Positions 50,375-59,501 are shown, counted from the first letter of the stretch. The stretch is DNA of 64,000 nucleotides from CAZKBP01 sp964551015 (GCA_964551015.1 CAZKBP010000028.1:1-64000); one strand, 5' to 3'. Notes: generated by a model from the sequence alone, not told the origin. Translations and numbers: made by a program.

Positions 50375-51583
50375 TTATGCTTTGTCATTGGCCATGGCTG
50401 CCACTGGATTTTCGTGGCCGATGAAGCTCTGATAATTCACATCATCAATGACCATTTTGGAAATAATTTCTCGCATTACTTCCGAAGAACCTCCGCCAAT
50501 GGTGCCCACGCGACTATCGCGAAACATACGAGCAATTTTGTAATCCTCAATAAAGCCATAGCCACCAAAAAATTGTAGAGCTTTATACATGGTTTGGTCA
50601 GAAAGCTCCGAGGCTAAGAGCTTGGCCATGGATGCTTCCTTCACGGCGTATTTGCCATCGTTGTGCATCCGACACACGTGATAAATAAAATAGCGGGCGG
50701 ATTCTATCTCGGTAGACATATCGGCAATCCGGTGGCGAAGGGCTTGAAATTTATTGAGTTTGCGCCCAAAAGCTTCTCGCTCGGACATATATTGCAAGGC
50801 ATATTTCAAAGCAAAATCACTGGCGGCTACGGCTCCGACGGCTCCGATCAGCCTTTCTAATTGCAAGCCACCCATCAAATAATAAAAGCCCTTGCCTTCT
50901 TCACCAATCAAATTCTCCGCGGGTACTTTGACGTTATCAAAAAACAATTCAGCCGTATCCGAAGCGTGCCAGCCCAATTTGTCGAGTTTATTAGCACTTA
51001 CTCCCTCCGCGTTGCGGTCAATAATCAAAAGGCTAAAACCAGCCGAACCCGCTTCTGGATTAGTCTTGACTACCGTTACCAAGAAATCGCCATATACGCC
51101 GTTGGTAATAAAAGTTTTAGAACCATTCACGATATAGTGATCTCCCTCACGCTGAGCAGTAGTACGGATATTAGCCACGTCAGAGCCCGCGCTAGGCTCA
51201 GTAATAGCAATCGAGCAGATCCATTCGCCAGAGATGGCTTTGGCAAGGTATTTTTGCTTGAGAAATTCACTTCCAACATTCGCAATGTAAGTAGCCGCCA
51301 TGTATTGATGCGCGGTCGGGATGATCGAGAAACCCCCTGACCAGCAACGAGCGAGTTCTTCTATAAATACCACCGAAAACCAGAAGTCAGCGTTCATTCC
51401 ACCGTATTCTTCGGGGAAATTGATGCCCAAATAACCCATTTCCCCAAACTTTTGCCAGATTTCCTTGGGTACACGTTGCTCTTTCTCCCATGCATCTATA
51501 TGAGGAATACATTCGCTTTCTAGAAATCTTCTAAGTCCTTGACGAAAAATTTCGTGTTCTTCTGTGAAATAGTAGGAGTCCAT
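50375..51583 (-). CDS. Acyl-CoA dehydrogenase (LCAD/IVD-like)
   Basis: 402 residues of the acyl-CoA dehydrogenase family, an FAD enzyme that makes the alpha-beta double bond. Conserved segments: ITEPSAGSDVANIRTTAQ (the TEP-SDV type), FITNGVYGD, and FGGYGFIEDYKIARMFRDSR. The usual catalytic glutamate of short and medium-chain enzymes (YEGT) is GGGSSE here. E243 in GGLQLERLIGA sits where the long-chain and isovaleryl enzymes carry theirs, so it probably belongs to that group. Separate terminator from mutA. Confidence 0.87.
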   Translation of the reverse strand: MDSYYFTEEHEIFRQGLRRFLESECIPHIDAWEKEQRVPKEIWQKFGEMGYLGINFPEEYGGMNADFWFSVVFIEELARCWSGGFSIIPTAHQYMAATYIANVGSEFLKQKYLAKAISGEWICSIAITEPSAGSDVANIRTTAQREGDHYIVNGSKTFITNGVYGDFLVTVVKTNPEAGSAGFSLLIIDRNAEGVSANKLDKLGWHASDTAELFFDNVKVPAENLIGEEGKGFYYLMGGLQLERLIGAVGAVAASDFALKYALQYMSEREAFGRKLNKFQALRHRIADMSTEIESARYFIYHVCRMHNDGKYAVKEASMAKLLASELSDQTMYKALQFFGGYGFIEDYKIARMFRDSRVGTIGGGSSEVMREIISKMVIDDVNYQSFIGHENPVAAMANDKA

Positions 51584-51813
51584 ATTGCTTTTTTAAATTT
51601 AATGCAGAATTAGGTGTAAAAATGCGGAAAATATCTTGTTTCTCAAATTTTCCTTGAAGGAAAGTTTAATTCTATAGAAAAATAATGCAATTGTGCCTCA
51701 AATCCAAAAATCATAGGCCTCTAAAAAAAATATTTTGCTTTCCTGTGAAATTGGCTATTTTTAGGCGATCGAATTTAAATTAAAATATTTCTTGAAACAC
51801 CAATCCCTTAATT

Positions 51814-52113
51814 ATGAGCTTAGAAACTGCTACCCAAAAAGTGAAAGAAAAAGTATCCACCTCAGCTGGAGGCTTAGACAGTAGTGTTAAATTTGATTTA
51901 GGAGAAGGCGTAGTCTACCTAGACGGAACGGCCAACCCCCCCGAAGTTAGCAACGAAAACAAAGATGCGGATTGCACCATTAGTATGGAAATGGACGACT
52001 TCCTGAGCATGATGGACGGGGAGCTAAACGCAATGAATGCTTTTATGGGTGGAAAAATGAAAATCGATGGCGATATGAGTGTAGCCATGAAGCTATCTTC
52101 TGTATTTGGTTAA
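51814..52113 (+). CDS. SCP2 sterol-transfer family protein
   Basis: 99 residues of the SCP-2 fold: VKFDLGEGVVYLDGTANPPEVS, then CTISMEMDDFLSMMDGELN (the SCP2 core with alternating charged and hydrophobic residues) and AMNAFMGGKMKIDGDMSVAM at the end. Small lipid or acyl-CoA binding proteins of this type are often near fatty acid oxidation genes; here the acyl-CoA dehydrogenase is 230 bp away, divergent. Confidence 0.88.
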   Translation: MSLETATQKVKEKVSTSAGGLDSSVKFDLGEGVVYLDGTANPPEVSNENKDADCTISMEMDDFLSMMDGELNAMNAFMGGKMKIDGDMSVAMKLSSVFG

Positions 52114-52248
52114 TTGTAAATAGTCCACCATCGACAGATCACAGCCAACGGCTCAGTCGTATAGAGCAATCACCAGATAAAGCTCAAAAAAACTGGCGAC
52201 CGTGGACTGTCGTCTGTCGACTAATTCCAAAAAAAAGCCTTCCATCAT

Positions 52249-52279
52249 TTGACAAAAAAAAATCGATCCATTATATTTG
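52249..52279 (+). promoter_or_regulatory. Promoter of tRNA-Gln
   Basis: TTG at 52249-52251 and TATATTTG at 52272-52279, 20 nt apart, give a full match to the Bacteroidota consensus. The tRNA begins 17 nt after the TATATTTG box. Confidence 0.8.
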
Positions 52280-52296
52280 CAACACGATTCGAAAAT

Positions 52297-52369
52297 AGTC
52301 CGATGGTGTAACTGGCAACACGTCTGATTTTGGTTCAGAAGAGTCTAGGTTCGAGCCCTAGTCGGACTA
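52297..52369 (+). tRNA. tRNA-Gln (anticodon TTG)
   Basis: The acceptor stem AGTCCGA (52297-52303) pairs with TCGGACT (52362-52368). The anticodon arm is TCTGA, loop TTTTGGT, TCAGA, giving anticodon TTG. The TpsiC region GGTTCGAGCC is present. The 3' CCA is not encoded. Reads CAA, with wobble to CAG. Confidence 0.93.
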
Positions 52370-52382
52370 CAAGTCTTGAATT

Positions 52383-52423
52383 TTAACAATGCGCGCCTTT
52401 AGTGCATTGTTAATTTCATTTTT
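52383..52423 (+). terminator. Terminator-like hairpin after tRNA-Gln
   Basis: TTAACAATGC pairs perfectly with GCATTGTTAA (10 bp, 11-nt loop) and is followed by a T-rich stretch, TTTCATTTTT. It lies 14 bp past the tRNA and ahead of prs. Confidence 0.7.
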
Positions 52424-52504
52424 GGAGAAGCACTAATTTATTGAATAGAATCTACTCCGTGGCTCTCGATAAAATCATTAAGCAACAATCCGCCTAAATC
52501 AATC

Positions 52505-53440
52505 ATGTCTTCGGTTAAAATTTTCTCCGGTACGAGTTCCCTTTATTTGGCAGAAAAAATCGCGAAAGCCTACGGCAAAAAGCTAGGAAAACTAGAAATC
52601 CAACGCTTCAACGACGGGGAAATGTCTCCCTACTTTGACGAATCAGTACGTGGCTGTGATGTTTTCCTCATTCAGTCTACTTTCCCCCCCGCCGAAAACA
52701 TCATGGAATTGCTGCTGATGATTGATGCGGCGCGGCGTGCTTCTGCCAAATACGTGACCGTGGTGGTTCCCTATTTTGGCTACGCGCGTCAAGATCGTAA
52801 GGACAAACCCAGAGTAGCCATCGCTGCCAAAGTCGTCGCCAATTTGCTTTCTTCGGTAGGTTCAGACCGTTTGATGACTTGTGATTTGCACGCGGGACAA
52901 ATTCAGGGTTTTTTCGATTTTCCCGTAGATCACTTGGATGGCTCAGCGGTATTTGTACCTTATATAGAAGATCTAAATTTAGAAAGACTGGTCTTCGCCG
53001 CTCCCGATGTAGGAGGCGTGGGGAGAGCGAGAAGCTATGCCAAAATCTTTAAAGCCGACATGGTAGTCTGCGACAAGCACCGCAAAAGAGCCAATGAAAT
53101 TGCCTCCATGCAAGTAATCGGGGATGTAGAAGGAGCCAACGTGGTGATCGTAGACGATATCATCGATACGGGCGGTACGATGTGCCGAGCCGCACAAGCG
53201 TTATTAGACAAAGGTGCTAAAACAGTAAGAGCCATTTGTACTCATCCTCTGCTCTCAGGCAATGCCCTAGAAAAAATAGAGAACTCTTCTCTCGAGGAAA
53301 TTGCCGTTTCAGATACCATTCCACTCCGCGAAAAAACACCTAAAATCCGAGTGTTAAGTGTGTCTCACCTTTTTGCAACGGCTATTCGTAGAGTCCATGA
53401 CCATGAGTCTATCAGCTCTTTATTTATACAAAATAAGTAA
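52505..53440 (+). CDS. prs: Ribose-phosphate pyrophosphokinase
   Basis: 311 residues making PRPP from ribose 5-phosphate and ATP. Motifs: FNDGEMSPYFDESVRGCDVF (start), the ATP loop YARQDRKDKPR, DLHAGQIQGFFDFPVDHL (the metal and substrate flexible-loop segment) and the PRPP motif VVIVDDIIDTGGTM. The length is standard. Transcribed alone after the tRNA-Gln, with the rplY gene 68 bp downstream under its own promoter. Confidence 0.96.
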   Translation: MSSVKIFSGTSSLYLAEKIAKAYGKKLGKLEIQRFNDGEMSPYFDESVRGCDVFLIQSTFPPAENIMELLLMIDAARRASAKYVTVVVPYFGYARQDRKDKPRVAIAAKVVANLLSSVGSDRLMTCDLHAGQIQGFFDFPVDHLDGSAVFVPYIEDLNLERLVFAAPDVGGVGRARSYAKIFKADMVVCDKHRKRANEIASMQVIGDVEGANVVIVDDIIDTGGTMCRAAQALLDKGAKTVRAICTHPLLSGNALEKIENSSLEEIAVSDTIPLREKTPKIRVLSVSHLFATAIRRVHDHESISSLFIQNK

Positions 53441-53459
53441 AACTTAATCGCAAAATTCG

Positions 53460-53467
53460 TATCTTTG
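53460..53467 (+). promoter_or_regulatory. TAnnTTTG box before rplY
   Basis: TATCTTTG, 42 nt before the rplY ATG at 53509, sits in the short prs-rplY gap. A TTG at a suitable distance is not seen. It suggests separate expression of rplY but is not proof. Confidence 0.5.
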
Positions 53468-53508
53468 CGCCCCCAAGCGGATCGAATAGATAGATAATTA
53501 ATCTTAAT

Positions 53509-54108
53509 ATGAAGACAACAGAGTTATTAGGGTATAAGCGAGAAGAACTCAGCAAGAGCAGCCTCAAAAAGCTTCGCGCTGAGGCATACGTTCCCTGTGT
53601 GCTGTACGGTGGAGAAGAGCCTGTTCACTTCTCTGCTCCCATGATTTTATTCCGAGAGTTGGTCTATACCCCCGACGTCTATAAGGTAAAGCTTAATATT
53701 GAAGGTACAGAATACGATTGTATTCTGCAGGATATTCAGTTCCATCCCGTTAGTGATATTATCCTGCACGCCGACTTCTTACAGCTTTTTGACGACAAGC
53801 CCGTGAAAATGCAGATTCCCGTGAAATTCTATGGAAATTCGCCGGGTATGCAAAAGGGTGGAAAGTTGATCTCAAAGCTGAAAAGAATCAAGATCAAAGC
53901 ACTTCCTGATAATCTACCCGACTATATTAACGTAGATATTAGTAAACTAGAACTAGGAAAATCGGTCAAGGTTAAAGACATTCAACCTGAGAGCTACGAA
54001 ATTTTAGTGGCTCCCTCTGACCCCATTGCCTCCGTTGAAATACCTCGTGCTCTACGTGGTAAGCAGACCGCCGATGAGGAAGAGGAGGAAGCAGCTCCGG
54101 AAGCTTAA
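53509..54108 (+). CDS. rplY: 50S ribosomal protein L25/general stress protein Ctc
   Basis: 199 residues. The N-terminal L25 domain (about 5-90) has GYKREELSKSSLKKLRAEAY and VPCVLYGGEEPVHF, binding 5S rRNA. The C-terminal TL5/Ctc domain (about 95-185) has PVKMQIPVKFYGNSPGM. The acidic tail (DEEEEEAAPEA) is common. Between prs and pth; the prs-ctc-pth order is conserved in many bacteria. Confidence 0.94.
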   Translation: MKTTELLGYKREELSKSSLKKLRAEAYVPCVLYGGEEPVHFSAPMILFRELVYTPDVYKVKLNIEGTEYDCILQDIQFHPVSDIILHADFLQLFDDKPVKMQIPVKFYGNSPGMQKGGKLISKLKRIKIKALPDNLPDYINVDISKLELGKSVKVKDIQPESYEILVAPSDPIASVEIPRALRGKQTADEEEEEAAPEA

Positions 54109-54129
54109 ATGGCTTAAAAATCTAAACAG

Positions 54130-54164
54130 AAGGTCTTACCGTTTTTACAGTAAGGCCTTTTTAT
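54130..54164 (+). terminator. Rho-independent terminator after rplY
   Basis: AAGGTCTTAC pairs with GTAAGGCCTT (one wobble) around a 9-nt loop and is followed by a T-run. 21 bp after the rplY stop. Confidence 0.8.
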
Positions 54165-54335
54165 TATTCAATCAATAGCTGAGTGGTAAGTAATGATTTG
54201 ATCGCTGGAAAGTGGTTAGTAGGAGTAAGATTCACCGGAGTGGCTTATTTTGCAGGTATTCAATGAATAGTAGATTATTCAAAGTCATTACTATAGCTCC
54301 TGATACATATTCTTAACCCGTAACTTCCAACATAT

Positions 54336-54896
54336 ATGAAATATCTAATCATTGGTCTGGGAAATCCCGGTGCTGAATACGAACTGACCCGTCATAATAT
54401 TGGTTTTATCGTGTTGGATCAACTAGCAGAGCGCTATGAGGCAGAATTTCGTACCGAAAGACTAGCCGAAAAGACCGAAATTAAACACAAAGGCCGAACC
54501 CTACACCTCGTTAAGCCCAATACCTACATGAATGCCAGTGGTAAGGCAGTTAATTATTGGATGCAGGAGCTCAAGATAGATCGCTCCCAAATCTTGGTCG
54601 TGGTAGATGAGATCGCGTTAGCACAAGGGCAGTTAAGAATGCGTGCCAAAGGCTCTGACGGTGGGCATAATGGTCTCAAAGACATTCAACATGTTTTGCA
54701 GGGGAACAATTATCCTCGCCTCCGGTTTGGGATTGGAAATGATTATCACAAAGGAAAGCAAATAGACTATGTATTGGGCAATTTCACCCAAGAGCAATTA
54801 GTAGAACTTGAAGCTCCCTTGGAAAAAGCCTGTGAGATGATCTTGGCTTTTGCCACTATCGGTATTGAAAGGGCGATGACCCAATACAACGAATAG
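54336..54896 (+). CDS. pth: Peptidyl-tRNA hydrolase
   Basis: 186 residues of the Pth family, freeing tRNA from peptidyl-tRNA that drops off ribosomes. Signatures: YLIIGLGNPGAEYELTRHNIGF with N10 and the catalytic H20, TYMNASGKAV, and GSDGGHNGLKDI containing the catalytic aspartate region. The length is standard. Own transcription unit, separated from rplY by its terminator. Confidence 0.96.
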   Translation: MKYLIIGLGNPGAEYELTRHNIGFIVLDQLAERYEAEFRTERLAEKTEIKHKGRTLHLVKPNTYMNASGKAVNYWMQELKIDRSQILVVVDEIALAQGQLRMRAKGSDGGHNGLKDIQHVLQGNNYPRLRFGIGNDYHKGKQIDYVLGNFTQEQLVELEAPLEKACEMILAFATIGIERAMTQYNE

Positions 54897-54962
54897 AAAA
54901 AGGTGAAGCTTGTAAAGGCTCCACCCTCATCAATAGTAAAACAGAAACAAAAAAATCTATAG

Positions 54963-55184
54963 CTATGCTTGCTCCTCAGCAGCAGGGCTCTCTTCGGATT
55001 TGTTTTGCGCTTCTTCTTTCTGAGAAGCAGGTGACTGATTTTTTTCCGCGAATTCTTTCTTGATAGCTTCCACATCTACATTGCGAATAGTTGGCTTCCA
55101 AGATATTTGCTTAATAATTCTCTTACGATTATTTGCTCTTGCGCGGTTCTTACGGTGTTTTCTTTCTAATCTCGTTACGGCCAT
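54963..55184 (-). CDS. Small basic conserved protein
   Basis: 73 residues from the ATG at 55184 (MAVTRLERKHRKNRARANNR), chosen because a conserved Bacteroidota small protein family begins with the same MAVTRLxRKxRKNxAxAN phrase. Very basic first half (RNA-binding-like), NVDVEAIKKEFAEKN in the middle and an acidic Ser/Glu tail. Function unknown, possibly ribosome-linked. It is convergent with pth. Confidence 0.7.
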   Translation of the reverse strand: MAVTRLERKHRKNRARANNRKRIIKQISWKPTIRNVDVEAIKKEFAEKNQSPASQKEEAQNKSEESPAAEEQA

Positions 55185-55295
55185 GTATTCTAAAAATTTT
55201 ATTTCCTGCAAATTTAAAGGATTAATTCAGAAACTACAAGTTGAAAACCCATTTTCACGCACCTCTCACTGGCTTTTCAGGAAGATCAGTTAAAT

Positions 55296-55328
55296 TTGAA
55301 TATTGAAATGATTAAAACTTTATCTTTG
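55296..55328 (+). promoter_or_regulatory. Putative promoter of hisS
   Basis: TTG at 55296-55298 and TATCTTTG at 55321-55328, 22 nt apart, fit the Bacteroidota consensus loosely. A leader of about 55 nt precedes the ATG at 55389. Confidence 0.55.
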
Positions 55329-55388
55329 ATAAAAATTTTTGAGAAATCTTAAAAAAACTAGAAGCTCAAGCCTCAATCACTCCAGATT

Positions 55389-56777
55389 ATGAAAAAACAA
55401 AAACCCGCCTTATTGAAAGGAACCCGAGATTTTGCCCCCGAGGTTATGATTAAACGGAACTTTATCCTAGATCAAATCAAGGATACCTTCCGTAAATATG
55501 GATTTCTTCCCCTGGAAACCCCCTCCATAGAGAGGCTGGATGTGCTTACTGGTAAATATGGTGAAGAAGGCGATCAATTGATTTTTAAAATTCTGAACTC
55601 AGGCGACTTCTTAGATAAGATCGCTGAGCAAGAACTCGCCGAAGGCTATAAAAAGCTGATCCCTAAAATTTCCAAACGTGCCCTTCGCTATGACCTGACG
55701 GTGCCCTTTGCCCGCTTCGTTTCTATGAATCGTGGGGAGATTAATTTTCCTTTCAAGCGGTTTCAAATTCAGCCCGTATGGCGCGGCGACCGCCCACAGA
55801 AAGGACGCTATCAGGAATTTTACCAGTGTGATGCCGATGTCGTTGGCACCAATTCCTTGCTGTGTGAAGCAGAAATTATTTTAATGATCCACGAAGTATT
55901 TGCCAGACTGGGCATTCAAAATTATGATCTAAAGATCAACAACCGGAAAATTCTTAGTGGCCTCGCCGAAATCATGGATGAAAAAGACCGACAAGGTGAT
56001 CTGTTTGTGGCCTTGGACAAACTAGACAAGATCGGCCTAGAGCAAGTAATTGAGGAGCTAAAGAACAAGGGTTTCAGCGACCAAGCCCTCGCCCACTTAG
56101 AACCCGTGCTCAATCCTAGCGAGCAAGGGCAATTGGATTACCTAAAAACTGCCTTTCAGCACTCAGAAGTAGGGCAGAAGGGAATACAGGAGATAGAAGA
56201 AATCATGCAACTGGTCAGTACTTATACAGGAGAAAGTAATCTGACAGAAACACACCATTTACAGCTAGACCTCACCTTGGCTCGTGGCTTGACTTACTAC
56301 ACGGGAGCCATTTTTGAAGTAAAATCTACAGAAGTAAGCATCGGAAGTCTCGTAGGTGGGGGGCGCTACGATGATCTGACGGGTATTTTTGGTTTGCCAG
56401 ATATGTCGGGAGTAGGCTTTTCTTTTGGCATTGATCGCCTCTATGATGTGATGGATGAGTTAGGATTATTTCCAGAAGATGCCGGACTGAGTACGCACGT
56501 GATGTTTGTAAATTTTGATGAAAATGCACAAAATTATATCTTACCTCTGTTGCACAAGTTCAGGCAAGCTGGCTTGAATTGTGAGATTTACCCAGAGGCC
56601 GCCAAGCTCAAAAAACAAATGAACTACGCCAACGCCAAGCAAATTCCTTATGTCATCTTGGTTGGCTCAGAAGAAATGCAAACGAATAAACTCAGTTTGA
56701 AAAATATGGAAAGTGGTGAGCAGCAAAAACTGACTTACGCTGAGATCATCACACAACTTAAGGAACAGTTATTGTAA
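55389..56777 (+). CDS. hisS: Histidyl-tRNA synthetase
   Basis: 462 residues, class IIa. KGTRDFAPEVMIKRNFILDQ opens the core, then motif 1, motif 2 with RGDRPQKGRYQEFYQCDAD, HisA-type motif LARGLTYYTGAIFEV, and motif 3 GVGFSFGIDRLYDVM. The C-terminal anticodon-binding domain (about 370-462) has HVMFVNFDENAQNYILPLL. The length is that of the Bacteroidota type. Single gene. Confidence 0.96.
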   Translation: MKKQKPALLKGTRDFAPEVMIKRNFILDQIKDTFRKYGFLPLETPSIERLDVLTGKYGEEGDQLIFKILNSGDFLDKIAEQELAEGYKKLIPKISKRALRYDLTVPFARFVSMNRGEINFPFKRFQIQPVWRGDRPQKGRYQEFYQCDADVVGTNSLLCEAEIILMIHEVFARLGIQNYDLKINNRKILSGLAEIMDEKDRQGDLFVALDKLDKIGLEQVIEELKNKGFSDQALAHLEPVLNPSEQGQLDYLKTAFQHSEVGQKGIQEIEEIMQLVSTYTGESNLTETHHLQLDLTLARGLTYYTGAIFEVKSTEVSIGSLVGGGRYDDLTGIFGLPDMSGVGFSFGIDRLYDVMDELGLFPEDAGLSTHVMFVNFDENAQNYILPLLHKFRQAGLNCEIYPEAAKLKKQMNYANAKQIPYVILVGSEEMQTNKLSLKNMESGEQQKLTYAEIITQLKEQLL

Positions 56778-57034
56778 ATTAGTTTCGAGAATATTATCTC
56801 CCTTAACAAGGCATCCGTCAAAGAGGCCGATACGTTAAGAATACGAAGCATTGATTCAATCTAAATACCGATTAGAAGCCATTGCCAGTATTTAGCAATA
56901 AAAAAGTTAAACAATCTATTGGAAATAAGCGTAAATATCATTATAGTAACGATTTTTGATAACACAGTCCAAGCTTCTAATGGAGGCTACACAAACCTAG
57001 TTAAAGCTCTTACACCTAATAAACTAATACAGCA

Positions 57035-57898
57035 ATGTTATTCGCAATTCTATTATCTATCATTCTTAATTTCTCTGTAAACACGGATGTAAACGCTGTC
57101 CCTCATCAGGATGAGCTTTATCACGTGATCGTGACTCAGGGAGTAATTGTCAACAAAACCTCGAATGAAGTCCTCAAGAGAGGAATGAAAATCAAAGCAG
57201 GCGATCAAGTAGTTTTTAAATCTGGAAATGCGCGTGCGATTGTTATTGGTAATCGTCGTGGCCGTTTTGTTCTCTCTCCCAAAGAGAAACAAACTAGCAG
57301 CGAACTGATTGCTACTGTATTTGAGGCAGTCTCTCCACTCAAAACCAACTCCAAGCTAAGTACCAGAGGCTTCGAGGATGCTGAGGAAGTGGTCAATTTT
57401 AGAGATTACTTCGGAGACACTACTTTTGCCATTGTCGGTAACAAACTGCCCGTGAAAGTAGCTAGTAATTACCAAATGGATGATCATAATTTCTTTATTG
57501 TAAGATATGTATATCAAGGGGAAGTGGTCAACAAATTAGTTGGTTTTAAAGGAAGCGTATTGACTCTCGACAAAAATGAACTCTCTTCTTATAAAGGTAA
57601 AAATTATCCTATCAACGAAGTAGAGCAAGTATCCCTATACTATGTTACTGGATACGATCGTAGCAAGGGCGAGAAGGGAAATCCACAATTAATCACAGAG
57701 TTCAAACCACTTTTTTTGACAGAAAAAGAAGTAGAATCTACCTTGAAAGAATTGAAAAGTATCTTTACCGGTGATAATCTCAACTACGAACAGATGCTCG
57801 ATGAATACTTTACTTTCGTACGTGATGTTTATGGAGTTACGGACAAAAACGTACTAGAAGATTGGTTGCTAGCACGTGATCTGCTGAAAAAAAGCTAG
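57035..57898 (+). CDS. FecR-like secreted protein
   Basis: 287 residues. A hydrophobic start (LLSIILNFSVNTDVNAV) looks like a signal peptide. Residues 30-75 (YHVIVTQGVIVNKTSNEVLK, then GMKIKAGDQVVFKSGNARAIV, cut for length) resemble a FecR-type beta domain with the KxGDxV and RAxV phrases. The remainder is alpha/beta of unknown type with a helical tail. The next gene (57990) encodes a CHASE2 protein on the same strand; a terminator-like hairpin lies between. Not recognised beyond the FecR impression. Confidence 0.55.
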   Translation: MLFAILLSIILNFSVNTDVNAVPHQDELYHVIVTQGVIVNKTSNEVLKRGMKIKAGDQVVFKSGNARAIVIGNRRGRFVLSPKEKQTSSELIATVFEAVSPLKTNSKLSTRGFEDAEEVVNFRDYFGDTTFAIVGNKLPVKVASNYQMDDHNFFIVRYVYQGEVVNKLVGFKGSVLTLDKNELSSYKGKNYPINEVEQVSLYYVTGYDRSKGEKGNPQLITEFKPLFLTEKEVESTLKELKSIFTGDNLNYEQMLDEYFTFVRDVYGVTDKNVLEDWLLARDLLKKS

Positions 57899-57947
57899 TC
57901 GGAAATTTATAATCCTCGATGATTCGTATCATATTTGTACAAGAAGA

Positions 57948-57976
57948 AGTCAGGTTCTCACAATCTGACTTTTTTT
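57948..57976 (+). terminator. Terminator-like hairpin immediately before the CHASE2 start
   Basis: AAGTCAG pairs with CTGACTT around an 11-nt loop and is followed by seven T residues, ending 13 nt before the ATG at 57990. It could end the FecR-like transcript or act as an attenuator for the CHASE2 gene. Confidence 0.65.
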
Positions 57977-57989
57977 AATAACAGTGCCT

Positions 57990-59501
57990 ATGCAATGGAA
58001 ACAGCGCTTCAGAATCAAACCAAAAATATGGCTGCTAAGCATCCTACATGCTTTCTTCATGCTTTGGTTGACCTTCTTCTTGCTCTCTTATCCTTATGTA
58101 TTGCCCGATGAGTTCTTGCTCGTGCAAGCCACCTCGGTCACCAAAAATCTAGTCCTCAACCTAGAAGAAAAGCCAGATACGAATCGCTTCCTTTTTATCA
58201 ATGTAGCTTGGGATAAGGTGATGGCCAACAAATACGATCCCGCCATTCCGGGCTATGCCATTGGTAAAGAACCCATTACGGACAGAGCCAAGCTCGTGGG
58301 GCTTTTAAAGCTGCTCAAGCGCAACCCTGAATACAAATTCGTGGTACTTGATATCTTTTTCAAAGGAGAAACCGAGCACGATTCCAGCCTAGTGGCATTG
58401 ATCAATAGCATGCCTAATATTTTGGCTTCTTATCATCGTGATGCCCAAGATCGTCCGGACCTTCCAGACCTGGCACTAGCAGATGAACATTTGGGGCTTT
58501 CAGAATTCGAAGAAGCATGGGGCATGCATCTCAAATTTAAAATTGTGCATAATGATACCATCAAATCTACTCCCTTGTTGATTTATGAAGCACTTTACGA
58601 TAAAAAATTTCACGAGGGCTTTTGGTTTGATTACCTGGGGAATAAGCCCGTCTTGAACTCCTTTATCCTCGATTACCGAATCCGAAACTTTGATTATCTG
58701 CAAAATCGTTATCCTAAGGTCAATCTTGGAGAGTGGCTCAATCCTGCTTATAATATTCTACCCATTCTAGACGAAGATATTTTTGACGAAATTGAAGTAA
58801 TTGAAGAAACCGCAGCGCCAGCATCGAGCGAAACAGAAGAGGCCCTAAATGAAGAAAATCTAACCGAAGGGCTTGAAGAATTATCTGAAGAAGAGCTACT
58901 AGCTCTGGAAGCAGACCCCACGCTGGAAGAAACTACTTTTGATAGTTTAGCCGTAAGCGCAGAGATGGGGGAAGAACCCTTGACCAATTGGCTAGAAGAA
59001 TACGATTTACAATACATAGATGAGAGTTACGTAGATTTGTACGTGGATGATCTAGTTAGAGATAAAATCATTTTTGTAGGAGACTTTGAGGATCGAGATA
59101 TTCACGAGACCATTTATGGCGATACGCCAGGTCCTATCATCTTATTGGATGCTTTCTTAGCCTTAGAAGCAGGAGATAATGTTATTCGTGTTCCTTTTTT
59201 GATTTATTTGGTTTTCTTTTACGCGCTCATCTCCTACTTTACTTTTTCTTATCGCACCGTGTATGGAGCCTGGCTGCAAAGGCTTACGCATCGTGCTCGT
59301 GCTACGTTTCTAGAATCTTTGACAGTATATTTGATCTACTTTGCTTTGGTATCGATTGGCTCTTTCTTTTTGTTCAATATTCATATTGGAGCCTTGGTAT
59401 TGGCTTTTTATATGTATTTGATAGAAAAGGGAAGGAGCTTCCTTGGTCAGTTACAGAGCAAACGAAAAGCAGGACTACAAGAAGAAGTAAGAATTAATTG
59501 A
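57990..59501 (+). CDS. CHASE2-domain membrane protein
   Basis: About 503 residues from the ATG at 57990 (MQWKQRF); a GTG two codons earlier is possible. One N-terminal membrane helix, then a CHASE2-type extracellular sensor domain with FLFINVAWDKVMANKYDPAI, VVLDIFFKGETEHDSSLVAL and DKIIFVGDFEDRDIHETIYGDTPGPIILL (cut for length). A Glu/Ser-rich insertion (about 260-335) interrupts it. Three C-terminal membrane helices follow (LIYLVFFYALISYFTF and later). No kinase, cyclase or other output domain, unlike most CHASE2 proteins. Confidence 0.7.
   Translation: MQWKQRFRIKPKIWLLSILHAFFMLWLTFFLLSYPYVLPDEFLLVQATSVTKNLVLNLEEKPDTNRFLFINVAWDKVMANKYDPAIPGYAIGKEPITDRAKLVGLLKLLKRNPEYKFVVLDIFFKGETEHDSSLVALINSMPNILASYHRDAQDRPDLPDLALADEHLGLSEFEEAWGMHLKFKIVHNDTIKSTPLLIYEALYDKKFHEGFWFDYLGNKPVLNSFILDYRIRNFDYLQNRYPKVNLGEWLNPAYNILPILDEDIFDEIEVIEETAAPASSETEEALNEENLTEGLEELSEEELLALEADPTLEETTFDSLAVSAEMGEEPLTNWLEEYDLQYIDESYVDLYVDDLVRDKIIFVGDFEDRDIHETIYGDTPGPIILLDAFLALEAGDNVIRVPFLIYLVFFYALISYFTFSYRTVYGAWLQRLTHRARATFLESLTVYLIYFALVSIGSFFLFNIHIGALVLAFYMYLIEKGRSFLGQLQSKRKAGLQEEVRIN

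Noticed and set aside
52129..52232. Complementary segments between the SCP2 gene and tRNA-Gln promoter
   Set aside because: Matching pieces (AGTCCAC with GTGGACT and CGACAGA with TCTGTCG) occur in swapped order, so no single clean hairpin forms; could still be a decayed repeat.
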